A stretch of 64,000 bases of DNA from an uncultured Flavobacteriaceae bacterium (GCA_947500435.1 CANMRV010000001.1:372001-436000), one strand, 5' to 3'. Numbered from the stretch's first letter, positions 27,388 through 37,869 are shown. Notes: generated from the sequence alone by a model not told the origin. A program made the numbers and translations.

Positions 27388-29004
27388 ATGAGTTTAAGAC
27401 TTCGCACTGTTCTATTTTTTTTGATAACCTTTTCTTTAGTTGGGGCTCAAGAAACTGAAACCCGCCCGAATATTTTAGTCATAATGTTCGACGATGCCGG
27501 ATTGGATATGAGCGCCTACGGTAGCACTTACGTAAATACTCCCGGTTTTGATGCTATTGCCAAAGGGGGAATTTTATTCAACCGAGCATATACTCCAAAC
27601 GCCAAATGTGCCCCTTCCAGAGCATCCGTGATAACGGGGAGAAATTCGTGGCAGTTGGATGCTGCCGCAAACCACGTAATCTACTTTCCGGCGAAATTCA
27701 AGACCTATCAAGAAGTACTTTTGGAAAATGGATATACCACGGGTCATACAGGCAAAGGGTATGGTCCCGCTTTGACCTTTGCCGCCAATGGAAGTGAAAG
27801 ACAGGTGATGGGTCCAGCATTTAATGAAAAAACTTTGACCCCTCCAACAACAGGAATCGGTTCCAACGATTACAGTGCCAATTTTAAGGACTTTTTGGAC
27901 AAAGCTCCGGAGGGCCAGCCCTGGAGTTTTTGGCTTGGAACAATTGAGCCACATCGTGGTTATGAATATGGGAGTGGAGCAAAACTTGCGGGCAAGACAA
28001 CCGATATGATCAAGGACTTTCCGCCCTATTGGCCTGATAACGAAATCACACGAAATGACCTACTTGATTATGCCTATGAAATAGAAGATACCGATAAGCA
28101 TATCCAAAAAGTTTTGAAAATCCTTAAGGAACAAAATCAACTGGAGAATACTTTGATAGTAGTAACTTCCGATCACGGTATGCCATTCCCAAGGGTTAAG
28201 GGCAACCAATATGAAAATGCAAATCATGTGCCGATGGCACTATTATGGAAAGGAAAATCGAAGGTAAAAGTTGTTGATGACTATATCAGTTTTATCGATT
28301 TGGCACCAACATTTTTGGAAGCAGCTGGAGTAGATTGGACGACTTCTGGAATGCATCCGGCAACTGGAAAGAGTTTGCTGAACATCATTACTTCCGAAAA
28401 ATCTGGTCAAATAGAAACTGAACGTGATTATGTTCTAGTTGGTAAAGAACGGCACGATACGGGTAGGCCAAACGATGTGGGATATCCCATCAGGGGAATT
28501 TATAAAGACAGCTTACTGTATTTGAAAAACTATGAAATCGACCGATGGCCCTCTGGCAATCCTGAAACGGGCTATTTGAATACAGACGGTAGTCCAACAA
28601 AGACGGAAATCTTGAATTTGAGAAGAAAAGCAACAAACAAACATTTCTGGAAATTAAACTTTGGCAAACGCGTTTCAGAAGAATTGTACGATATTAAGAA
28701 TGACCCTTTCTGTATGAATAATCTTGCTAATAACAGTTCACTTGAACCATTGAAAGCGCAACTGAAATCAGAAATTGAAAGGAAGCTACTGGAGCAGAAT
28801 GATCTTCGTATGAAAGGTTTCGGACATCTTTACGAAGCACATCCGTTTACAAGAAACAATGATTTTTATGGTCGATTTATATCAGGTGAAGAAACTTCCT
28901 CTGGTTGGGTAAATGATGGTGATTTTGAACCCAATTATGTAGATGGTGAAGGGAATACCCTTGAAAAGGTAGAGGTGGGTGCCAAGGTTATTGAGAAAGA
29001 TTAG
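27388..29004 (+). CDS. Secreted sulfatase (Cys-type formylglycine site)
   Basis: The 538-residue product has a Sec signal peptide (about 1-20). The sulfatase core has metal ligands in MFDDAGLD (D35, D36), the formylglycine-forming C74-A-P-S-R78 followed by ASVITGR, and the second metal site in TSDHGMPFPR (about 265). The Cys-type site needs maturation by a formylglycine-generating enzyme, not encoded here. The overall pattern resembles S1-type heparan N-sulfatase-like sulfatases, but the substrate cannot be read from sequence. It implies that the catabolic region handles a sulfated glycan or glycoside. Confidence 0.93.
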   Translation: MSLRLRTVLFFLITFSLVGAQETETRPNILVIMFDDAGLDMSAYGSTYVNTPGFDAIAKGGILFNRAYTPNAKCAPSRASVITGRNSWQLDAAANHVIYFPAKFKTYQEVLLENGYTTGHTGKGYGPALTFAANGSERQVMGPAFNEKTLTPPTTGIGSNDYSANFKDFLDKAPEGQPWSFWLGTIEPHRGYEYGSGAKLAGKTTDMIKDFPPYWPDNEITRNDLLDYAYEIEDTDKHIQKVLKILKEQNQLENTLIVVTSDHGMPFPRVKGNQYENANHVPMALLWKGKSKVKVVDDYISFIDLAPTFLEAAGVDWTTSGMHPATGKSLLNIITSEKSGQIETERDYVLVGKERHDTGRPNDVGYPIRGIYKDSLLYLKNYEIDRWPSGNPETGYLNTDGSPTKTEILNLRRKATNKHFWKLNFGKRVSEELYDIKNDPFCMNNLANNSSLEPLKAQLKSEIERKLLEQNDLRMKGFGHLYEAHPFTRNNDFYGRFISGEETSSGWVNDGDFEPNYVDGEGNTLEKVEVGAKVIEKD

Positions 29005-29019
29005 AAGACAAATACTATA

Positions 29020-32000
29020 ATGAAAGGTATTAGAAAAATCATATGGAGTTTTGGGTTTTTGTTTGTATTCCTATTAAGTTGTCAAAGAAGTAACCAGGAT
29101 ACTTCTTGGGACTATGAAATTGATTTTGGGGATGACAAATCTCAAGGAGTTATGAGGCTTAAAAACTCAAATGATACTGCTGAACTTTCCCTTGTTTCAT
29201 TTGATGATGGAACATTTACTCTCGAAAACTTGGAGATTGATGGTGCCGAATTATCAGGTGATTTTATACGCTTTGGAAAAGAAGCTAGTTTAGAAGGTTC
29301 TTTTGAGCAGGATAATTTTTCTGGAAAAGTCAAGATTGAAGGAGAACAGTTTCCATTTACCGCTAGAAAACAATCTTCTGAACTCGTTTTAATCGATCGC
29401 TCACAAATAAAGTATATTCTTTCAGAAGATGATTTGAAGGAAATAGAGACTAATGTAGACCACGCTGGACTCATCGCTGATGCCGATCGAGAAGGCTTCA
29501 AACGAGGGGAACGCATCTACAGTTCGAACTGCATCAATTGCCATGGTAATGAAGAGGTTGAAGGTTCCATTCCCCTTTCCACCAAATTTTGGGAGCAAGA
29601 ATTGAAGGCCGGAAGCGATGCGTATTCCATGTACCAAACCATAAGTCGGGGTTTTGCTACAATGCCTCCACAACCAATTTTGACGCCACAAGAAAAGTAT
29701 GATGTCATTTCATATATCCGTCAGAAGTATTTAAAGGAAAAAGAAGGAGAAGCATTCTTAACGAGTACCCCAGGATATCTGGCAGGTTTACCAAAAGGAA
29801 CTTCCCGAGGCCCTGAAACAAAACCTTATCAGCCTTGGGCGGATATGAATTATGGAGACTTTTTCATTAATACCTATGAACTTGTGGATGAAAAAACGGG
29901 CATTGAAAGATATCATTCACCGCGGCCCGTACCTTATCCTGATGAAAATTATCTTAAAAACAATTTTGCTTATAAAGGTATCGCTGTCCGTTTGGACAAG
30001 GGAGACGGAGGAATTTCAAAAGGGAGAGCCTGGATGATATTCGACCACGACCTCATGCGAGTTGCTGGCGGATGGACTGGCAAAGGTTTTATCGATTGGA
30101 ATGGTATTCTATTAAATGACAAACACGAAACCTACCCGCGAACTATTGGAAAACTTCATTTCGAAACCCCGGTAGGTCCTGGATGGGCCAATCCGGAAAC
30201 GGGTTCCTTCGAGGACCCAAGATTTAGAGCTAGAGACGGTCGTGCTTTTGGACCGCTTCCAAAGAGTTGGGCTAACTATAAAGGATTGTATCATCATGAC
30301 GATGCTGTTGTTATTTCCTATTCCGTGGGAAAGGCGAATGTTTTGGAAAAATTTAATCTAGAATATCATGGTAAAGACACGGTTTTTATCAGAACACTCG
30401 ATATTTCTCCGTCGACGTCAATATTGAAGATGAGAGTGGCTCCTGTAAGCTCCAAGGTTTCTATAATTGGGCAGGGTGGCAGTTTGTCGAATGAAGATGG
30501 TTATGTGATGCTAAATGTTGAAAAGAAGAAAGCGGCAAATGTAAAGCTGTATATTGCTAATACTGATGAAGTTGATTTTGCAGACCTTGCAACATCCAAA
30601 GTGGCACCGGAAAAGCTACAGAAATATACTTCAGAAACAGGTTCACCGCATTATCCAGAAATTCTAAAAAGCACAATTACAAAAGGAGTTGATAAAGGTG
30701 CCTTCGCTGTTGATTTGCTGACACCTCCGTTCGACAATCCTTGGGCTAGTCGAATGAAGTTGAGCGGAATCGACTTTTTGAAAGATGCGAATAATGCTGT
30801 AACATGCACTACGGATGGGGATATTTGGCTTATTAAAGGACTAACTGATGATTCGGGTGAGCTTAGTTGGCAGCGTATTGGATCCGGTCTTTTTCAACCC
30901 TTAGGAATTAAAGTGTTGGATGATAAAATTTATGTCATTTGCCGTGATCAATTAGTGTTGCTACGTGATTTTAATGGGGATATGGAAACGGATTTCTATG
31001 AGAGTTTCAACCACGATCATCAAGTTACTGACCATTTTCACGAGTTTGCAATGGGCCTTCAGGCTGACGAAGAAGGGAATTTGTACTACGCCAAAAGTGG
31101 ACGTCACGCTCGGGAAGCATTGGTGCCTCAGCATGGTACTCTGTTGAAGGTAAGCAAAGATGGCTCCAAAACCAATATTATAGCGACTGGATTCAGAGCT
31201 GCAAACGGTGTTTGTATAAATCCCGATGGGAGTTTTTTAGTTACGGATCAACAAGGATTTTGGAACCCAATGAACCGAATCAATTGGGTTGATACGAAAG
31301 GAAAATTCTACGGAAATATGTGGGGTTATGACCCGCCAAAAGATAGCACCAGAGTCGCCATGGAAGAACCTATGGTTTGGTTGGATATGGAATTCGATAG
31401 ATCACCTTCAGAATTATTATGGGTAGATAGCGAAAAATGGGGTCCTTTAAACGGAAGCCTTTTGAGTTTTTCCTATGGCTTCGGAAAGATTCAATTGGTT
31501 TTGAATGAAAGGGTAAAAGGGCAGATGCAAGGTGGTGTAATTGATCTACCAGGAATCAAATTCTTAACGGGAGTCATGCGCGGAAGGTTCAACTCAGATG
31601 ACGGACAATTATATGCCTGTGGAATGTCCGCGTGGGGTACCAACCAAATGCTTCGTGGAGGGGGATTGTACCGCATACGTTATACTGGAAAACCCTTAAC
31701 AACCCCGATAGACTTAAAAGTAACAACTTCTGGAATCACCTTACAATTCGATTCTAAATTAGACCCTCAGAAAACGACAGACATCAACAGTTTTATTGTA
31801 AAAACGTGGGATTTAGAAAGAAGTAGCAAATATGGTTCTGATCGCTACAACGAACAGATTTTACCCATCAGTCAGGTGGAAATACAAGAAGATGGTAAAT
31901 CCGTAAAGCTGTTTTTACAAGATATTGAACCTGTAGATGTAATGACGGTTTCCTATGAACTTTCAGATGAAAATGGAATCCCGCTAAAAGGAACTGTTCA

Positions 32001-32040
32001 AAATACGATACTTAATCTGAGGGACGATGAACCTCTTTAA
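29020..32040 (+). CDS. Cytochrome c / DUF6797 / propeller lipoprotein
   Basis: The 1006-residue product has a lipoprotein signal (lipid Cys 21). An N-terminal small beta domain (about 28-125) is followed by a c-type cytochrome domain with CINCH (C171, C174, H175) and Met in FATMPPQP near 213. A DUF6797-type domain (about 275-430; YHSPRPVPYPDENYL, GKGFIDWNGI) and a propeller-like region (about 580-900) come next, then a C-terminal Ig-like part. The heme is N-terminal here, opposite to the other fusions. It is probably an envelope oxidoreductase of a sugar; the role of DUF6797 is unknown. It lies 15 bp after the sulfatase and converges with the next gene, leaving 6 bp between stops. Confidence 0.85.
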   Translation: MKGIRKIIWSFGFLFVFLLSCQRSNQDTSWDYEIDFGDDKSQGVMRLKNSNDTAELSLVSFDDGTFTLENLEIDGAELSGDFIRFGKEASLEGSFEQDNFSGKVKIEGEQFPFTARKQSSELVLIDRSQIKYILSEDDLKEIETNVDHAGLIADADREGFKRGERIYSSNCINCHGNEEVEGSIPLSTKFWEQELKAGSDAYSMYQTISRGFATMPPQPILTPQEKYDVISYIRQKYLKEKEGEAFLTSTPGYLAGLPKGTSRGPETKPYQPWADMNYGDFFINTYELVDEKTGIERYHSPRPVPYPDENYLKNNFAYKGIAVRLDKGDGGISKGRAWMIFDHDLMRVAGGWTGKGFIDWNGILLNDKHETYPRTIGKLHFETPVGPGWANPETGSFEDPRFRARDGRAFGPLPKSWANYKGLYHHDDAVVISYSVGKANVLEKFNLEYHGKDTVFIRTLDISPSTSILKMRVAPVSSKVSIIGQGGSLSNEDGYVMLNVEKKKAANVKLYIANTDEVDFADLATSKVAPEKLQKYTSETGSPHYPEILKSTITKGVDKGAFAVDLLTPPFDNPWASRMKLSGIDFLKDANNAVTCTTDGDIWLIKGLTDDSGELSWQRIGSGLFQPLGIKVLDDKIYVICRDQLVLLRDFNGDMETDFYESFNHDHQVTDHFHEFAMGLQADEEGNLYYAKSGRHAREALVPQHGTLLKVSKDGSKTNIIATGFRAANGVCINPDGSFLVTDQQGFWNPMNRINWVDTKGKFYGNMWGYDPPKDSTRVAMEEPMVWLDMEFDRSPSELLWVDSEKWGPLNGSLLSFSYGFGKIQLVLNERVKGQMQGGVIDLPGIKFLTGVMRGRFNSDDGQLYACGMSAWGTNQMLRGGGLYRIRYTGKPLTTPIDLKVTTSGITLQFDSKLDPQKTTDINSFIVKTWDLERSSKYGSDRYNEQILPISQVEIQEDGKSVKLFLQDIEPVDVMTVSYELSDENGIPLKGTVQNTILNLRDDEPL

Positions 32041-32046
32041 AACCCC

Positions 32047-33165
32047 CTAATTTGCCTTCAAGTCGGTAATCTTCATCTGCTTTTCAATCCAATATGCATC
32101 ATCCTTAAAGCCATATGCTGATGGGTCGTAATCTCCAACCAATTCAACATTTGCCTCTCGTGGTACGGGCAATTCCATGGCCCAATATACGCCATTGACA
32201 AGTAGCCTGCGAACACCTGCATTTAGCATATCACTTGCAGCACCAATGGTTGTTGTAAAAGCTAAGCCCTCTTGTTCACCTCCAGGAATTTCATAACTCT
32301 TCGTCCAGGCAATAGGCATCAAAACATCATTGACCTTATCACCATTGTTGTTCTCGGTTGCTATTTCATCGTCCGTTGGTTTCATTCCGAAGAAAATATC
32401 ATTCTCATTGTATTCTCCTTTTCGATTGATGACTTGCCCCAAAACAATAGGTTGACTATCACCTATTAAAGGCAAACGAACGCCATATACATCTGTTGAA
32501 CCCCAAATCTCCCCTGAAGATATTCCGTTTGTGATTTCATTTACTTCGGCGCCTTCGGCTATAATTCCTCTCGTACTTTGGTGTTTGTGATGCCCGTGAT
32601 GACTAATCCATTTTTCACCCAAAACCATTCTACCGAAACCATCAGTCCACTCATCGAAAGCCCCTGCGTAATTATTGCTGTAATAAGTGTAGTTGGAGTC
32701 AGAATCTTCCGGAAAATTAAAAGCATGGGTGGCTGTTCGAATACCTAAAACAGGTCTTCCACTTTTTAAGTAGTTTTCAATATGTAGCATTTGGTCATCT
32801 GGCAAAGCTCTAAATCGGGTAAAGATCACCATCATATCTGCCGTGGATAACGCTTCTAATCCTGGAATGTTCTCAACATAATTGGCATTTACGATACCCG
32901 GTTTTGCTGGGTCTTGAGCAAATAGCACGGTACATTTGAATCCATGTCGTTTTGATAAGATTTTTGCCAATTGCGGCAGCGCTTCCTCAGAGCGGTATTC
33001 TTCATCTCCTGAAATCAAAACAATATGCCTTGCTTCCGAATTATCTCCTTCAAATACCAACCATCGTTGAGGTTCATCAATTTTAACTTCTGTGCTGCTT
33101 TCCGATTTCTTCTCTTTACAGGCAACAAATACCATAAGAGCAAATAGATATATTATTTTTTTCAT
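32047..33165 (-). CDS. ThuA-like domain lipoprotein
   Basis: The 372-residue product has a lipoprotein signal (lipid Cys 16, VFVAC). A class-I-glutamine-amidotransferase-like ThuA fold covers about 45-250, with HIVLISGDEEYRSEEALPQLAKIL, PGLEALSTADMMVIFTRFRALP and SGRPVLGIRTATHAF. ThuA proteins act with ThuB (Gfo/Idh) on 3-keto-disaccharides in rhizobia. Here the protein is exported, so it would act outside the cytoplasm. It is followed upstream on the same strand by an isomerase and an MFS transporter. Confidence 0.85.
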   Translation of the reverse strand: MKKIIYLFALMVFVACKEKKSESSTEVKIDEPQRWLVFEGDNSEARHIVLISGDEEYRSEEALPQLAKILSKRHGFKCTVLFAQDPAKPGIVNANYVENIPGLEALSTADMMVIFTRFRALPDDQMLHIENYLKSGRPVLGIRTATHAFNFPEDSDSNYTYYSNNYAGAFDEWTDGFGRMVLGEKWISHHGHHKHQSTRGIIAEGAEVNEITNGISSGEIWGSTDVYGVRLPLIGDSQPIVLGQVINRKGEYNENDIFFGMKPTDDEIATENNNGDKVNDVLMPIAWTKSYEIPGGEQEGLAFTTTIGAASDMLNAGVRRLLVNGVYWAMELPVPREANVELVGDYDPSAYGFKDDAYWIEKQMKITDLKAN

Positions 33166-33214
33166 AAAAAAAATATTTTTTAATACTTAGAACTTCCGAT
33201 TTCTTTGTTATATT

Positions 33215-34054
33215 TTAAATTCCCATGCCATCTTTTATGAATTGTAATCCCTTGGTGTAAATATCCTCTGATGGCGAATAATCGCGCCAAACGTTGATGG
33301 CATTAGCAAATTCAGGAATTATGGTGCTAAAAGCTTCAATAGTTAACCAACCATCATAGCCGATTTCTTTAATTGTAGGAAAAACATCATTCCATTGCAC
33401 CTGACCACTACCTGGAGTGCCTCGATCATTTTCACTAATATGGATGTGTTTTAAAACCGGGGCTATGGTCTTAAGAGCTTCGGATTGACTTTTCTCTTCA
33501 ATGTTACTATGATGCGTATCATACATCGCACCCAAATTGGGGTGGTCGACCGCTTCTACCAAAGTTTTTAAATCGGCCATAGTATTATAGAGATAACATT
33601 CAAAACGATTTAAAGCTTCGGGACACAGCATCACATTAGCCCCGGCTGCATACTCTGCCGCTTTTCGAAGCATTTCAGCACTTCGTTTTCTTTCATCTTG
33701 AGTAGGAGGTTGCCTTGTAAAATAAGCAAAGCTGGAATGTATTGGGCCGCAGATATTATCGGCTCCTAAAGCCTCAGCATTGTCAATAGCCCATTTGAGA
33801 CGGTCAAGTCCGGCTTGACGAATATTTTGATCTTCACTTGATATGTTCTCCTCTGGGGCAAGTCCGGTAACCGTGGTAACACCTAAACCTAAATCAGCAA
33901 AATGATTCCCTAGTTTGGTATAATGCGCTACATCACCATCTCCCATATATAACTCAATACCGTCGTAACCAGTTTCTTTTAATTGGTCGACTATGGGATA
34001 ATGTTCCTCCGTAACGTGATTCGTCCAAAGGAGCATGTTCATTCCTATTTTCAT
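33215..34054 (-). CDS. Sugar phosphate isomerase/epimerase-like TIM barrel
   Basis: The 279-residue product is related to D-tagatose/D-psicose 3-epimerases. Likely metal ligands are E146 (CPEALNRFE), D179 and H182 (MYDTHHSN) and E240 (LTIEAF); HIHISENDRGTPGSG precedes the last. It is a paralogue of the protein at 25281. It is cytoplasmic, without signal peptide. It lies 49 bp upstream of the ThuA gene and downstream of the MFS gene, from which it is separated by a hairpin. Confidence 0.9.
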   Translation of the reverse strand: MKIGMNMLLWTNHVTEEHYPIVDQLKETGYDGIELYMGDGDVAHYTKLGNHFADLGLGVTTVTGLAPEENISSEDQNIRQAGLDRLKWAIDNAEALGADNICGPIHSSFAYFTRQPPTQDERKRSAEMLRKAAEYAAGANVMLCPEALNRFECYLYNTMADLKTLVEAVDHPNLGAMYDTHHSNIEEKSQSEALKTIAPVLKHIHISENDRGTPGSGQVQWNDVFPTIKEIGYDGWLTIEAFSTIIPEFANAINVWRDYSPSEDIYTKGLQFIKDGMGI

Positions 34055-34095
34055 GTTTGCTGAATTTAGTTCAGTATCTATTACCTTTTAAATCA

Positions 34096-34129
34096 AACAA
34101 CCCCCTCCTGTAACAGGCAGGGGGTTGTT
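34096..34129 (-). terminator. Strong hairpin between MFS and isomerase genes
   Basis: AACAACCCCCT (34096-34106) pairs with AGGGGGTTGTT (34119-34129), and the inner CCTG/CAGG extends the stem. On the minus strand a T-rich but interrupted tract follows. It may terminate or attenuate transcription from the MFS gene into the isomerase and ThuA genes. Confidence 0.55.
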
Positions 34130-34147
34130 CTATAAATATTAATTCAA

Positions 34148-35389
34148 CTAATGTGCCGCTGCTGGTACCGCATCATCGTTTTTTTTGTTTTTCATCCAGA
34201 AATAAAGAATGGCGAAAAGGATAATTAATGCTCCTGGGAATAAAGTTAATTTCTCCAATGTGCTCTGTCCGGAAACCAATATTAGCTCATCTCCGGTAAG
34301 GCCTGTTGCCGCCGCCGCTTCACGATCACTATCTATCCAACCACCTATAATTGGCTGCACAGCACCCGTCATGAACATTCCAATCGCTCCTATTATTGAC
34401 ATGCCCAAGGCTCCACTTTTGGGAATTTTTGAGGCCACAAAACCTATCATGTTAGGCCAGAAATATGCTATTCCAAGAGCGAAGAAAATAGCTGCCACAT
34501 ATGCCATTGCTCCAGTTTGTGTACTAAAGAGGTAAATGCCAAGAGTTGCTAAAACTGCAGATCCCAAAAGAACACCAGTCTGATCAAATTTTGCTACCAC
34601 ATTGCCCCCAAAATAACGAGCTATAGCCATCAAACCAGCAGTTAAGGCCAAAATTAAATAGGTATTTGCCCCGCTTTTTTCCAGAATAAGCCCCACCCAT
34701 TGATTTGGACCAAATTCTGATATGGCAGTAAGTGTCATACAAAATGCAATAAAAAGAAAAAGTGGGGAGAACATTGCTTTTAAATTCCCTGATATGGTAG
34801 CGGCCTCTTTTACCTTAGCTGTTGGCCATTTTTGACCAAAAAACATTATGGCATATATTATTGTTGGAATCAATAATAACCAGACCTGGTTTTGGCCCAA
34901 TATGCCCATATAGGTCATTAACCCTGATAGCAAACTACCTACGGCAATTCCTCCCGGGAACCACATATGAAACCTATTCAACATTTTGCTCATTTTGTTG
35001 CCTTCATATGCATCCGCAATCATCGGATTGCAGGCTGCCTCAGTACAACCATTCCCCAGTCCTATTAATAGGTTCGCTATCAATAAACCCATATAACTAC
35101 CAGAAAAAATAAGCAATAAGATTCCAACTGCATGTGCAAAAAACGCGAATTGCATAATTATTTTACCGCCTACCTTGTGATAAATAAACCCACCAATAAT
35201 CATTGAGATTGGAAAACCCAAGAACCACATTGAGGTTATTAGACCTGCCTGACTAGCGGATAAGTCTAATTCTATTTTGAGTTGATTTAAAATACCAGCG
35301 GCAATCGCAAATGAAAATGCTGTAGTAATCAATGCAAAACAGCTGCCGTAAAAGAGCCTGTTAGCATTTGAAGAAGTGTTTGTTTCCAT
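34148..35389 (-). CDS. MFS transporter (sugar-type)
   Basis: The 413-residue product has about twelve hydrophobic helices, with a C-terminal charged tail. The pattern ITSMWFLGFPISMIIGGFIYHKVGGK after helix 2 and the motif GLGNGCTEAACNPMIADAY recall the fucose/glucose-permease branch of the major facilitator superfamily. It is located in the inner membrane and probably imports a monosaccharide or its oxidised form to the neighbouring isomerases. It is divergent from the isomerase at 35636, sharing a 246-bp regulatory region with a candidate operator. Confidence 0.9.
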   Translation of the reverse strand: METNTSSNANRLFYGSCFALITTAFSFAIAAGILNQLKIELDLSASQAGLITSMWFLGFPISMIIGGFIYHKVGGKIIMQFAFFAHAVGILLLIFSGSYMGLLIANLLIGLGNGCTEAACNPMIADAYEGNKMSKMLNRFHMWFPGGIAVGSLLSGLMTYMGILGQNQVWLLLIPTIIYAIMFFGQKWPTAKVKEAATISGNLKAMFSPLFLFIAFCMTLTAISEFGPNQWVGLILEKSGANTYLILALTAGLMAIARYFGGNVVAKFDQTGVLLGSAVLATLGIYLFSTQTGAMAYVAAIFFALGIAYFWPNMIGFVASKIPKSGALGMSIIGAIGMFMTGAVQPIIGGWIDSDREAAAATGLTGDELILVSGQSTLEKLTLFPGALIILFAILYFWMKNKKNDDAVPAAAH

Positions 35390-35581
35390 AATTTGAAAAT
35401 GTTAGTATGTATTGATTAGATTTTGTGGTTGTAGTGTTATTTCAGTCTATAAGTTTACTTACTTTTTTGCTATTATCATAATTAATTTGCTCAAGTCTTG
35501 TGGGTTTGTCACAAAAAACTCATCTGTTTTATAAAACCAACAGTTTTTATCGGTAATAATAATCGAATTTTAATTAAATTA

Positions 35582-35596
35582 GTTCACTTTGTGAAC
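35582..35596. promoter_or_regulatory. 15-bp palindrome GTTCAC-TTT-GTGAAC
   Basis: This is a perfect 6-bp inverted repeat with a 3-bp centre, overlapping TCACTTTG (35584-35591), a one-mismatch -7 box. Its right arm is shared with the 14-bp element at 35590-35603. It lies in the divergent region between the MFS and isomerase genes and could be a repressor operator. Confidence 0.45.
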
Positions 35597-35603
35597 GTAC
35601 ACA
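35590..35603. promoter_or_regulatory. Candidate LacI-like operator TGTGAACGTACACA
   Basis: This is an even palindrome with central CG (6 of 7 pairs match). The same element with two changes, TGTGTTCGTACACA, lies at 56597-56610 upstream of the PQQ dehydrogenase. The central CpG and 14-bp length are typical of LacI-family sites. Confidence 0.5.
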
Positions 35604-35628
35604 GAAGTTATTGGATTACTTAAAACAT

Positions 35629-35646
35629 ATGCAAAATGCAAAATAA
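35629..35646 (+). other. Five-codon overlapping leader frame
   Basis: ATG CAA AAT GCA AAA TAA runs out of frame across the start codon (35636) of the isomerase gene. The two ATGs lie in a tandem ATGCAAA repeat. It may be a chance result of the repeat, or may tune initiation. Confidence 0.25.
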
Positions 35647-36685
35647 CAACTATCCCAAATTACATAACGCTTCTTGGCCGGGAGTAGTGGGAAAAGGGCC
35701 AGATTCTGAACCGCCTATTGATTTGGACACCATGTTGGATTTGACCTCAAAAGCTGATGTTAATGGTCAAAAGTTCGATGGCGTCGATTTGTTTTTAGCG
35801 GATCCTCATGTGAGCATTGACTCATCTGATGACGATTTAAAACGTTTGGCAGATAAGGTCAGCTCCTATAATTTAGAAATCGGAAGTTTTGTAGCCCCCG
35901 TTTGGGCGGGCACTGGTGGTGGTTCTGCCATGGGCTCAGCTGATGACCGACAAAATTTCGTTACTCAAGTGCGAAAGGCTTGTGCAATAGGAAAGAAATT
36001 GAGGGATATGGGCATCAGGCCCAATGGAGTTGTTCGAATAGATTCCTCCGTTGATCCCGAAAGCTGGGCCAAAGACGAGGCCGGAAATACAAAATTGATT
36101 GCTCAGACTTTTCGTGAAGCATGTGATGTAGCTGCGGATTATGGGGAGTCTCTGGCTGCTGAGGGTGAAATTTGTTGGGGAGGCATGCATGGTTGGAAAA
36201 CAATGCTAAATACATTGGAGGCAGTAGACAGACCAAACATCGGATTTCAAGCTGACATGGCACATACATTACTATATTTATTAGGATATAATAAGGAGGA
36301 TGAGCGCATTCTACCACAAGATTTTGATTGGAACGATAGAGCAACCTTGACTGATGGCCTAAAAACCTTAACAGCTGCTTTACGCCCATGGACAATCGAT
36401 TTCCATGTTGCACAAAATGACGGAACGGTCTTCGGCTCTGGCGACCACGATAAAACAGGAAGACATTGCCAAGCCACCGACCCAAATGGTAAATTGGATA
36501 TTGCAGTAGATGCAGGTCACTGGCTTCGCGATGAAAACGGAATATTGACTAAAAAGTTCAAGCATATCTGCTGGGATGGTTGTATGTTCCCCAATGATGT
36601 AATGATGCAACCGAAGACCTGGAATGATGTTCTAGGAGCAATGCTTAAGGTTCGTGAACTGCACGGATGGCATGAGGCTGAATAA
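35636..36685 (+). CDS. Xylose isomerase-like TIM barrel sugar isomerase/epimerase
   Basis: The 349-residue product has a TIM-barrel pattern with likely metal ligands E176 or E178 ([10 protein letters not shown]), D207 and H210 (GFQADMAH) and later acidic or His residues in [21 protein letters not shown] and DAGHW. There is no signal peptide. It is longer than the two 3-epimerase-like paralogues and belongs to a different branch. It starts a rightward operon with the Gfo/Idh gene 24 bp downstream. It probably interconverts a keto-sugar or sugar acid; the substrate is unknown. Confidence 0.88.
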   Translation: MQNNNYPKLHNASWPGVVGKGPDSEPPIDLDTMLDLTSKADVNGQKFDGVDLFLADPHVSIDSSDDDLKRLADKVSSYNLEIGSFVAPVWAGTGGGSAMGSADDRQNFVTQVRKACAIGKKLRDMGIRPNGVVRIDSSVDPESWAKDEAGNTKLIAQTFREACDVAADYGESLAAEGEICWGGMHGWKTMLNTLEAVDRPNIGFQADMAHTLLYLLGYNKEDERILPQDFDWNDRATLTDGLKTLTAALRPWTIDFHVAQNDGTVFGSGDHDKTGRHCQATDPNGKLDIAVDAGHWLRDENGILTKKFKHICWDGCMFPNDVMMQPKTWNDVLGAMLKVRELHGWHEAE

Positions 36686-36709
36686 TTTTTTGAATAACCA
36701 GACACTACT

Positions 36710-37867
36710 ATGAGTAATAAAAAAGAACTAAGAATCGGCTTAGTGGGCTACGGATTTATGGGGCGTACGCATTCCAATGCTTACAAAAGAGTTGGGGATT
36801 TTTTCCCTGAATTGAAATACAAACCTGTTTTGAGAGCGGTTTGTGCGAGAAACGAAGAACGCGTCAAAGCATTCGCTGAACAATGGGGTTATGAATCCAT
36901 TGAAACAGATTGGAAAAAACTAGTAGCTCGTGATGATATTGATGCCATTGATATTTGCACTCCAAATAATATGCATGCTGAGATTGCAATAGCCGCCGCC
37001 GAAGCAGGAAAAATGGTGCTCTGTGAAAAGCCATTGGCGCGTACCGTTGCGGAGGCTCAACCTATGGTTGATGCCATAGAGAAAGCTGGGGTTCCGAATA
37101 CGGTTTATTTTAATTATCGACGCATTCCAGCAGTGACTCTGGCGAAACAACTTGTAGATGCCGGGAAGTTGGGAAAGATTTTTCATTTTCGTTCCAACTT
37201 TTTACAAGACTGGACCATTAGTCCTGAATTGCCCCAAGGCGGTGAAGGCCTATGGCGTTTGGATAATGATGCCGCCGGTTCCGGAGTTACTGGGGATTTA
37301 TTAGCGCATTGTATCGATACTGCAATGTGGTTGAACGGAGGTATCAAAGATGTTTCCGCAATGACAGAAACATTTATAAAAGAAAGAGTCCATACAGGAA
37401 CAGGAGAAAAACAAAAAGTGGGAATCGACGATGCCTGTATCTTCCATTGTCATTTTGATAATGGTTCTTTGGGATTATTTGAATCGACGCGATATGCAAG
37501 AGGTCACAAGGCTCTATTCACTTTTGAAATCAACGGTGAACACGCTTCCATCAAATGGAATTTGCATGATTTGACCCGATTGGAATACTTCGATCATAGA
37601 GACGAATCCATAGAAAGAGGATGGCGTTCCATTCATGTAACAGACGGCGACCAACCCTATATGGACAAATGGTGGGTACCTGGATTATCTATTGGTTATG
37701 AGCACAGTTTTGTACATCAAATAGCTGATTTCTTGAAGAATTTAGGGGAAGGAAAACCCTGTTCTCCAACTTTCCGAGAAGCACAAGAAACCCAAAAAGT
37801 CTGTGAGGCAGTGTTAGAATCCGCTAAATCAAAAAGCTGGAAAGATACCGGAGTTTCATGGGAGTAA
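36710..37867 (+). CDS. Gfo/Idh/MocA family oxidoreductase
   Basis: The 385-residue product has an N-terminal NAD(P)-binding fold ([15 protein letters not shown]), canonical E106-K107-P108 in [11 protein letters not shown], and a C-terminal dehydrogenase domain with [12 protein letters not shown] giving the usual His/Asp pair. It is cytoplasmic. Such enzymes oxidise or reduce a ring hydroxyl of sugars or inositols. It follows the isomerase by 24 bp and precedes a zinc dehydrogenase, so it probably works in the same pathway. Confidence 0.92.
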   Translation: MSNKKELRIGLVGYGFMGRTHSNAYKRVGDFFPELKYKPVLRAVCARNEERVKAFAEQWGYESIETDWKKLVARDDIDAIDICTPNNMHAEIAIAAAEAGKMVLCEKPLARTVAEAQPMVDAIEKAGVPNTVYFNYRRIPAVTLAKQLVDAGKLGKIFHFRSNFLQDWTISPELPQGGEGLWRLDNDAAGSGVTGDLLAHCIDTAMWLNGGIKDVSAMTETFIKERVHTGTGEKQKVGIDDACIFHCHFDNGSLGLFESTRYARGHKALFTFEINGEHASIKWNLHDLTRLEYFDHRDESIERGWRSIHVTDGDQPYMDKWWVPGLSIGYEHSFVHQIADFLKNLGEGKPCSPTFREAQETQKVCEAVLESAKSKSWKDTGVSWE

Positions 37868-37869
37868 TC

